Assembly (NCBI RefSeq): GCF_011397635.1
Contig: NC_064770.1
Location: forward strand, 34,744,598-34,808,597
Direction of reading: 5' to 3'
From: Epinephelus fuscoguttatus
Taxonomy: Eukaryota; Chordata; Actinopteri; Perciformes; Serranidae
Length of the DNA: 64,000 nt
Shown one piece after another: positions 10,024 through 19,200 of this stretch (the stretch's first letter is position 1; every line of letters begins with the position of its first letter). Both the position numbers and the translations under genes were made by a program. The notes under the pieces are model-generated. The model saw nothing but the letters and a program-made list of their open reading frames with translations, ran no database searches and was not told the origin of the DNA.

Positions 10024-11290
10024 AGTGGTGGAAGGATGTACTCAGATCATTTACTTAATTAAAAGTACTAAGAATAAGAATAACTTTATTCATCCCCAAG
10101 GGGAAATTCAATTATCTGTCAGCTCATCTATTACATGTCAAAGAATTATAAAGCCTGATGGCTGTTGGTATGTGGGATCTTCTGTATCTCTCTGTCCTGC
10201 ATCGAAGAGAGAGGAGCCGTCCACCACAGTTTTTTTTGCTCCATCAAGGTGTTGTGGAGTGGATGATCTGGCTTGTTCATGATGGCCTCGAACATCTTCA
10301 GTGTGCATCTCTTCACCACCTCCTCCAGTGTGTCCAACCGGACTCCAATCACAGAGCAAGCTCTTTTGACTAGTTTGACTTTTTGTAGAGAGCGTCTGTG
10401 TTTAGAGACCAGTCCAACTTATTATCCAGGTGTACACCTAGATATTTATTGGCACCACCTTGATGTCCACCCCACAGGTATTCACTGGCTGAAGAGGGGG
10501 CTTGGACCTGCGGAAATCTATGATCATTTCCTTGGTCTTTGAGGTGTTCAGGAGGAGACAGTTCTTGTGACTCCAGTCACTGAAGGCTTTTATCAGGTCC
10601 CTATATTCAGACTCCTGCCCATTCCTGATACACGCCACAATAGCAGTGTCGTCCGAGTATTTCTGGATGTGGTAGGACTCAGAGTTGTATTGGAAGTCCG
10701 CCGTGTACAGTGTGAACAGGAATGGAGCCAGGACAGTCCCCTGTGGAGCCCCATGCTGCTCATTAATGTCCCAGAAACACATTTCCCCAACCTGACATAC
10801 TGTGGCCTTCCTGTCAGGTAATCTGTGATCCAGGAGATAAAGGAAGGATCCACTGCCATCTCTGTGAGCTTGTCTTTGAGTATGTTGGGTTGGATGGTAA
10901 TGAATGCGCTTGAAAAATCAAAGAACATGATTCTCACATAAGCGCCAGGTTCCTCCAGATAAGCCAGGGCACGGTGAAGCATGTAGAGGACAGCATCGTT
11001 CACTCCAATGTGTTGTTTGTGTGCGAACTGCAGGGGGTAGAGTTTGTCTTTGGGGTTAGGGTTAGTCAAGGGTTACTCAAGTCTCAGTAGGCGTAGAATC
11101 AGCCGCTCCAAGGTCTTCATGATGTGCAAAGTGAGGGCTGCTGGTCTGAAGTCATTAAGTTCAGCTGGACATTTAATTTTTGGTAATCTAAGACTAATAC
11201 CACACTGTGAAAATACTCCACTACAAGTAAAAGTTCCACATAAGTAAAAGTCTGTAAGTGTAATCAGCAAAATGTACTTAGAGTGCTCAT
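10024..11290. mobile_element. Older repeat split by the LINE at 10071-11193
   Basis: The left part (about 10024-10070, CAGTGGTGGAAGGATGTACT onward) and the right part (from 11194, CTAATACCACACTG, to about 11290) read as one element once the LINE is removed: AAAAGTA-CTA-ATACCACAC. Blocks such as AAAAGTACTA and ACAAGTAAAAGTTCC are typical of short dispersed fish repeats. The family is not named. Confidence 0.65.
10071..11193 (-). mobile_element. 5'-truncated LINE (Rex1/L2-like) with broken reverse transcriptase
   Basis: On the minus strand the reading order is a reverse-transcriptase N part (11069-10593: FAHKQHIGVNDAV, then FDFSSAFITIQP), a frame change near 10.77 kb, the palm (10782-10438: HGAPQGTVLAPFLF, then YSDDTAIVA), then a tail (10352-10146: SVIGVRLDTLEEVVKR, then HPLHNTL). 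These blocks occur in that order in fish Rex1/L2-type LINEs. The frame changes make it non-functional. The 3' end at 10071-10110 carries GAATAAAGTTATTCTTATTC, again a hexamer tail. CTA is duplicated at both edges (10068-10070 and 11194-11196). Confidence 0.88.
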
Positions 11291-11544
11291 TGTGCAGTTC
11301 TATCAGATGTATACTGTTGTATACTGTTGGGTGGTTTAATCTACAGCAATGCATCATAGTCTATATAATCATCATATGTTTGTAGCATCACTGTCCTGAG
11401 AGAACCACACAGCTTTATGAAGCTTTCAGCTTTGCCATGATGCATTTTCCAGCTGATCCAAGAGGGTTTTAAAGAGTTTATTAAGCTTGAAGGGACAGTT
11501 CACCACAAAAATATATTTTTCCTCTTACCCGTAGTGCCATTAAT

Positions 11545-11860
11545 TTATTTATTTAACCTTTATTTAACCAGGAAGTCCCATTGAGATTGAAAATCTCTTT
11601 TACAAAAGAGACCTGGCCGAGGTAGCAGCCAATCAAAACACATTAAAATGCAACAAATACAACATATAACACAAAAATCCACAATTCAAACATAGTGGCC
11701 TCTCAGGAGAAACAAGCACATGTCTCTATCACTACATTCTTTATGACGCCTTTAAATTCATCACTGGATATGAGTGTTTCTAATTTTAGATCTTTTTGAA
11801 GATTGTTCCATGTCCAAGGTGCAGAGTACGAGAATGCAGTTTTCCCCACTCAATCTGTGG
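11545..11860. repeat. Dispersed retroelement fragment inside foldback copy 1
   Basis: This starts with TTATTTATTTAACCTTTATT and ACCAGGAAGTCCCATTGAGA, a motif that recurs as the end of a fish dispersed retroelement. It interrupts the left arm of the foldback element, whose sequence resumes after about 11860. The family was not determined. Confidence 0.5.
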
Positions 11861-12059
11861 AGTGTTAGAGATACCAACCATAGAGATGTCTGTCTTCTTT
11901 CCAATATAATGGAACTAGATGGCACTCGGCACCAAGGAAATTAATACATTTGAAAAGTAAACAGCAGTGTCTCCTTCCAGAAATGGTGACCTGGTTTTAA
12001 GGATTCATCCATACCTCTGTCTATAAAGCTTTTAAACAATGACAGATAAATCCAGATCT

Positions 12060-12265
12060 GGCACTGGATTATGGTGATTTGCATTTTTATAGAGGTATTT
12101 TTAGCCTAGGATGTTATTTATTTATTTATTTTGTGTTTCCTAATGTTACGATGGGTATAATGTTGATTTGTCTATGTGCTGTGTCGTATGTTGTATTTCT
12201 GCTGCAGTATAGAACAAAAGTTCCCTCTCATTGCGACAATAAAGTTAATCCTGATCTTGATCCTA
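12060..12265 (+). mobile_element. LINE 3' end with GATCTT/GATCCT tail
   Basis: The 3' end reads TGCGACAATAAAGTTAATCC followed by TGATCTTGATCCT. Immediately after it the foldback host sequence resumes (ACTCAAGATAATCCACAGAC), which sets the insertion edge near 12262. Non-coding and on the plus strand. Confidence 0.6.
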
Positions 12266-12488
12266 CTCAAGATAATCCACAGACCTTGCTGTGAGCAATT
12301 TCATGTAGGAACTATTTTCTTTCTACCAAATTAAACCCAACAACCGCATCACTGTGCAGAAGGCGAGTGCATCTACTAAAAGACGAGAAGCTCGTGCTTG
12401 TGACAGCTCGATTTACAGTATAAACATTCATGGTGTCCTCCTTGGTTGAGCTGTAACGTTACCTAGCTCAGTGGTGCTGGGTGAGTAA

Positions 12489-13455
12489 AGGCCTTTGCAC
12501 ACTGAGTCTGTTTTTTGTGGATGCAATTTTTTAATCCGTCATCTGAAAAGAAAATCATTAAACACAGAAACCTTACACTCTGACTCTGATGCATTTTATT
12601 CTTCTATTCGTTGTGAAAATTTGCAATACGGGACAAAATGAAAAGACATACTTCCTTCTTTGCCTATCTCCACTTGAGTTAGCTATCTGGCTGCCATCAC
12701 TCCCTCCCTGTCTTTCATTTGGCACCGCAGCTGTATGAAGGGGCGGAGCTGTCCTGCACATTCTGTATGCTGTCCACATCCTCTTCCTCTTCATCATCAT
12801 CCACCCTGAATATTACTATCTGACCTGCTGAACGTAGCTATCTGAGTTTTGAAATGATGAGGCTTGGTCAAACGTCTCTAAAGGCTCTGACAGATGCGAC
12901 AAACACAGATAATTGAACCTGTTCTGAAAACCGGAATGATGGACTTAAGTTTTGGACTCAGTGTGCAAACATGATGTCAGGGTTTGAATGTGATGTTCTG
13001 TTTCCTGTTTTATTTTGATGGTCTGTTATTTGTCTCTCCATGTCCTGTGAAGTGTCCCACTGCCCCGATTGTCTGACTGCTTTCACCTGTGTCTCATTAT
13101 CCCCCCTGTCAGAGTATATATAAGTCTGTTCCCTTTGTTCTCTGCTAGATTGTCTTGTCCTTCGTGTGAGGTTTTCGGTGTTCTTCCTTGTGTGTATTCC
13201 ACGTGAGGTTGACCTTTTTTCATATTTAGACCAGTGAGTTTTTGCCAGTTGATTTGGCTTCCTCTGCCTGTGCTGACTGCCTTTTGTGTATTCACTTGGA
13301 CTGTATGAAAAACACTGAACTTTGGATTTCGTCTGTTTGCATTTGTGAGTCTGCCATTGTGTCTGATACATGATTGACACAACGTGAGGTCGTATTTATT
13401 TTTAGACTTGCGACAATTTCAGATGAAAAAAACAGACTCAGTTTGCAAAGGACCT
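12489..13455. mobile_element. PIF/Harbinger-like element nested in foldback copy 1
   Basis: The terminal inverted repeat is AGGCCTTTGCACACTGAGTC at 12489 and, on the other strand from 13455, AGGTCCTTTGCAAACTGAGT. Both continue into CTGTTTTTT and, further in, CATCTGAAA. The element is flanked by TAA at 12486-12488 and 13456-13458. A 3-bp TWA target duplication is the mark of PIF/Harbinger transposons. No transposase ORF is visible, so it is non-autonomous. An LTR-like insertion appears to sit at about 12973-13381. Confidence 0.75.
12973..13381 (+). mobile_element. Possible solo LTR nested in the Harbinger-like element
   Basis: The segment begins TGTCAGGGTTTGAATGTG, contains a TATA-type core AGAGTATATATAAG near 13111 followed by a T/C-rich transcribed-looking stretch, and ends near GATTGACA. 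TG...CA ends plus a central TATA suit a solo LTR of a fish Gypsy-like element. No clear target duplication was found and no internal retroviral genes are present, so this is tentative. Confidence 0.35.
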
Positions 13456-13815
13456 TAAGTAGTAGATGCACTCTTCCTTCTGCGCAGTAATTTGGTTGGC
13501 GAGTGTAGTTTGGTAGAAAGAAAATAGTTCCTGCATGAAACTGCTCACAACAAGGTCTGTGAATTATCTTGAGTAACCGGGTCACGATTTCTGGAAAGAG
13601 ACATTGATGTTGAGTTTTTCAAATGTACTTTTTTGGCACTTTGAGCACCACAAGCTGAGTGCCATTTAGTTCCATTATATTGGAGAGAAGGCAGATATCT
13701 CTACGGCCGATATCTCCAACACTCTGCAACTCACACCAAACAATCTAGATTAATAAACAGCACTAGAGGTAAGAGGGAGAAATATGTATTTTTGATTTTG
13801 GGGTGAACTGTCCCT

Positions 13816-16204
13816 TTAAGAAGTAGGAGAATTTTCTCAACCTATAAAGGAACACTTCATCATTCACTTATCACAAACATTCAAAGTCAACACATCTGGA
13901 GATACATGGTGTCACTGCTTCAGAACGGGGATGGAAAAGTAAATCAAGCTGTCAGACAAATAGGTCTATAGTGGAGTAGAAATAAAAAGTTGAATAAAAT
14001 GGAAACACTCAAATTTGTACTTAAGTACAGTACTTGAGTCTATCAGTTGGAACAAAGCACACAACACATAAAAAGAATAGTTAAATAATAAGATGAAAGC
14101 CAAAAATACACAACAATATATCCATATCTTTTATTGTTGTCTGAGGATGAGCAAAGTACTGATGATGCAATCACCATTTAGGAAGGACCACACAGGAAGT
14201 AACATCACGTTGGCCACGGTAAAGTGGTCGAACTTACACAGTGCAAAATGCTCCGCTAAAAGCGTTACAACGCAACATGTCTTACACTGTAAATATACAC
14301 GACTTATACAATATATTCACAGGTGAGGTGGGACTCTAAGACTCCAAATGAATGTTTGAAACATCCTCATATCAAATTGTAAAGTCATGCTCGTCACACA
14401 AAGTGCTGCGGTAGCCTACGTCACTAGATGAAGCACAGAGGCGGTAAAGCAGAGGGGACGCAGTGTCAGGGTTTCTTTTATAGGCTACATCATTTGTAGA
14501 AAATAAGATTTTACAGCATGGCAGTGGTGTCGGTCATATATATCATATATGCTTTTATTCGTACCTTTCAGAGTGTGATTTTTTTTGTACACTTTATCTT
14601 TTTTTTGCAGTCGTAAAAGGTAGACGGATGTGATGTCGTTACCAGAGGTTCACATAGGCTTTCTCAAGCAAGAGTCAGAGGAGTAAGAAGTGAGGTTGCC
14701 TTCAGCTCTATAGGCACTCGTTTATCTGCATGCGTCGTCTTAACATGCCTCTCAGAGCTGAGTATGTATATTTTAATCTTTTGAAAAACATCGCAGCTGA
14801 TGTCAGATACAGATGTCTCACTGATGTAGAAAAGGTAGTAAAAGCCCTATGTGAGTGAGCTCCCATGGTTCATGAGGTTATGTTGTTTCAGTAGCATGCG
14901 AAAGCTTGATGTAGCCTATAGGATACTGCCCTGCCGCAGGGCTGCACAGTACTCCCACTCTCACGCTTTGATGCTGAGGCACGTAGCTGAATCTACCTTG
15001 TCGATAAATAAATGCACTGGATTCATGAAAGCGGCGAGCCAGCCTGAGCTGCTCCGCAGGGATCTGAGACTGCACACAGTTTCAATATGGCCTGTAACTG
15101 TTCACGCTCCAGGTGAGCACGGATGCTACAGCAGAGGTGGGCTCGTTGTGACTGTATTTACTGCCGGGGATGGATTCAGTTTTCAGCACAGGAGAACCAA
15201 AGGAACCAATCACAAGCAAAGTGCAAACTCTCTTTCACTTCCAGCAAATTGAAGCAAATCCTCCCATAAAAAAACCCCCAACAACCCTCCACTCTGAATT
15301 AATATGCGACTCTGCAGTTTAGCAATCAGCATTAATCAGCATTTCTGTAAATGTACCAGATTTACCCTGGAGGAAGCAATTCGGCCCCGACTCCCTGAGC
15401 TGAAACGAATCAAATGTTTATGACGAGAATTTTAATGTCACTCATGTCTGAATGTGTACTGTCATGATACGGGAGTGCACAAGCAACTCAAGCTTTTTTT
15501 TTTTTTTGACATGTGTGTGCACAGATTCCAGTACACATCACTATGTTTGCCGCACTTGTCACATTTTGGATTGGTTCAATCCCCATTTGGTTCCAACTGA
15601 TTCAAAGAAAATGACAGAAATGGCACTTTATGTAGAAGGGGATGGCTATATAGTAAAATCCAGTCCCAATTTGTGGTACAAGTCACACATACTCTTAGTC
15701 TTCCAGTAACCAAAAGCGACAAAGGTTCTGCAGACATGAGTCTACCATCAAATCTGATTAAATATTGTCCTCTTTTGATTTTCATTTTTTATACTTTCAA
15801 CTTGTATCAGTGCGGTCTGAAAACATAGTAAAGATGATGAGTAATTCTTTACTCTGCAGTGTTGAAACAGGGTCTCTTTAGCAGCAGTTGTGTACATGCT
15901 CACAAACAGGGATCGAGCTCTGGTCCCTTGAAGCAGAAGCAGAATATTTCTCCTCCTCTTTTGGTTCGAGGAGAGTGTCAGTCCAGGTCGAGGTTTTGCT
16001 CAGCGATCAGTTTGGTCTTTTTAACAAAGAGCTACTCATGTCGAGACTCGCCCAGTCCGAGCCGTTTGTTTCCCCTAAGACTCTTCGGAGTTGGAGGTGT
16101 GATATCAAGATGAGGTTTAAGTTACGCGAGGTGGTGTTTGGGCCTGTCGAAGACTCAGAATGAGGATAAAAAGCTGGACCACATTACTTTTTAGTGCGGT
16201 GGTG
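13816..16204 (-). other. Intergenic DNA grading into probable 3' UTR of the GIMAP-like gene
   Basis: I see no repeat of the window's main families between about 14.1 and 16.2 kb, and no coding frame I trust. Since the last exon of the minus-strand GTPase gene ends at 16205, this may be its 3' UTR. A minus-strand AATAAA (TTTATT near 14130 on the plus strand) is one candidate end. The plus-strand ORFs at 14851-15252 and 15888-16163 lack recognisable domains. Confidence 0.35.
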
Positions 16205-19200
16205 TCACTGCAGCTGGCATCCTCGACAGTCGTCCTCAGGCTCGGTGTTGTCAGAGGAGTAAGAGCTCTCCTCGCTCACTGTCAGTCACAAAAAAGGCAT
16301 ATTAGACAGATGTATAATATAATATTTCAGTGGTTAGACACACAAACTTCAAGGACGAGTTCACCCTTAACTCTGAAATACATATTTTCCCTCTTACCTG
16401 TAGTGCTATTTATCAGTCTAGACTGTTTCGGTGTGAGTAACCGTGTTGGCCCTCTCGCTAATATAATGGAACTAGATGGCACTCAGCTTGTGGTGCTCAA
16501 AGCGCCAAACATTTGAAAAAACTCCACATCAGTGCCTCTTTCCATAAATCATGACCTGGTTACTCAAGATGATCTGCAGACCTTGTTGTGAGCAGTTTCA
16601 TGCAGAAACTATTTTCTTTTTACCAAATGACACCTGCCAACCGTATCACTGCGCAGAAGGAAACGTGCATCTACTGCTAGCTCACCTAGCACCACTGAGC
16701 TAGCTAACGTTACAGCTCAGCTGAGGAGGACGGCATTAATGTTTACATCTCACACATCTCGTCACAACCACGAGCCAATTGTCCATGAGTAGATGCACTC
16801 TTCCTTCTGTGCACTGCATCCTCATATAACAAATAAGTGCCTCATGAATGAAGCTAAATACTTAATGTAAATCAATGTAGGTTAGGTTTAGGAAAAGAAA
16901 CACGGTGATGACATACCTTAAAATACTTTAGTTACAAACACAGGTCTCTTAGGGGAAAGTCCTGTGTAGTTTGACCGGTCTACCACCCTATTTTGCGTCC
17001 TTACACAGACTTTTCGGTCTTTATACTACTCTTTCCACAAGACTGCAACCTTCCCGATTACATGGGTTATATATGAATCGTGGTGTATTACTTTTGTGGG
17101 TACATGCACCAACAATGCATGAGAACAGCCTGTTCTGCACAGTGATATGGTTGGTGGGTGTAGTTCAATAGAAAGGAAATGGTTCCTCATACAGCACCAG
17201 CCAACTACTCATACACTTGTGTGCTACCTAATATTATAGCTCAGCCGAGGAGGACGCCATTAATATCTTATCTCGGTGATACATTTAGCGGGTGTAGTTT
17301 GGTAGGAAAGAAAATAGTTCCTACATGAAACTGCTCACAGCAAGGTCTGTGGATTATCTTAAGTACCTGGGTCATGATTTCTGGAAAGAGACGTTGCTCT
17401 TAAGTTTTTAAAATGTAGTTTTTGGCACTTTGAGCACCCCAAGCTGAGTGCTGAGAGAAGGCAGACATCTCTACAGGGAAGAGGAGAAATACGTGTTCTT
17501 GATTGTTAGGGTGAAAACCAAAGTTTTTAAAGGTCTAGTGTGCAGGATGTGGTGGCATTTTCCAGTGAGGTTGCAGAACTGAAACTTGTAGGAGAACTAA
17601 GTTGGCAAATGTGAAAACATGAATGGCCCTATTTAGAGTTTGATTTGTCCATTCTGGCCCACAGAAACAACTTGTCTTGGAGAGGAACTACTCCATAAGT
17701 AGATATAAACAGCTCATTCTGAGGTAACAAAAACACAATGATTCTTATTTTCAGGTGATTATAAACTAATAAAAACATAGTTATGAATATTATATTCCAT
17801 TTCTGCCAATAGATGCCCTTCACTTCTACACACTGGACCTTTAACTTTGCAGACTATATATGAAAGTAAAGCTGTGTGACTTACACCACTCGGTCTGTAT
17901 GGGGAGGAAGGCCTTGTCCCCGTTCTCTCTGATCATCTCCTCTATTTTATCCAGTAGGACTGACACACTCCTGTCCTTGCCAGGAGTCTTACTGTCCAGG
18001 ACGTGGTAATAGTTCCCACAGTATTCCAGTAGTCTTTGCAGCTCCCTCCCTCCTCTAAGGATGTGCTCCTCGATGGGCGTGCGGCCCAGCCAATCACCAC
18101 AGCTGAACAGCACCATGGTGTGGAGGCACGCGCTGTCCCCAAACAGAGTCTCTATGTGGGCCAGGAGTGTCCGCCTCTTCCTGGCGGTGAGGGATGACAC
18201 GACGGGGAGGACCAGCAGCAGGGTATGGGGTCCAGGTCGCAGGAGGGCAGCCCCGCGCTGGGACTCCTGGCGGATACGCTTCGGGGTCCGCCTCACTGAG
18301 AACCAATCCCAGCCTGGGGTGTCCACAATTGTGATCCGACGGCCGGACACAAGCGCCTGCCTCCTGAGGCACAGCTCTGTCTCCTGGCCTGACTCAAAGT
18401 ACCGACGACCCAGGATGGAGTTCCCCACTGAGCTCTTCCCAACACCTTTCCAGCCTAACAGGAGCAGTCTCAGCTCTGAAAACCATGAAAGACAAAGGAC
18501 GAGTGCGAGAGAATGAGACACCATTAAGATTAAAACACAGACAAAGAAAAACAATATTGATTGCCTAGGATGAGTAAGCTGTTTCCTAGAACACCAATTC
18601 TGCAGTTTCCTCTGGAGCAGCATTATGACACATATGCACTCATCTCTCTCCTTCAACGCATGACTCACTCACCTACACACACTCTAACACACAGTGACAC
18701 AAACACGCAGTCCCCTCATACCTCTGGGAGGCCCTCCAATCATCTGCTCCCTCTGTCTGGCGTGCTCCTCCATCCTCATCCTCTCCTCCTCCAGAGCTCT
18801 CCTGGCCTGCTCCTCCTCCAGTAAAATCAACTCATTCACCTCAAAGTACCAGCCTGCGTGACAGTGACAATGAATTATTCACTGTCTTCAATCAGGTCTA
18901 TAACACAACTGATGTGTTCATTAATAATGCAGTGATTATTAATATAGAGAGTGCAGAGGGGATGCTTATTTGCTTTATCACAGCACAGGAGAGATGCACT
19001 GATCATAGTATGAAAAACAAACCTTGGTTGTCAGTGATCATTTCCTCCACCTTCTCCATGAGCTCGGGGACCTGCGTGTTGTCTTCTGTGTCTTTCCGAG
19101 TGTTATCAAAAGCGTGGTACCTGCAGGTGAGGGAAAAAACATTTTAAAGGAACATTCCGCCAGTTTCCAGATATAGTTCACTTTAGTCATCATGATGAGT

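Larger units (their letters stand above)
11491..13815. mobile_element. Long inverted-repeat (foldback-like) transposon, copy 1
   Basis: The ends are inverted copies of each other: AGGGACAGTTCAC at 11491 and its complement ending at 13815. The inversion continues inward for hundreds of bases; for example ATAATGGAACTAGATGGCAC near 11908 is mirrored near 13660-13682, and the CTACCAAATTAAACCCAACA block near 12325 is mirrored near 13490-13515. No transposase is visible. The element is filled with later insertions: a LINE-like block near 11545-11860, a LINE 3' end ending near 12262, and a TAA-flanked element at 12489-13455. Two further copies lie at 16352-17516 and from 28008. Confidence 0.8.

Noticed and set aside
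14851-15252. 133-codon plus-strand ORF
   Set aside because: No recognisable domain, no partner exons, and it lies in the probable 3' UTR of the minus-strand GTPase gene.
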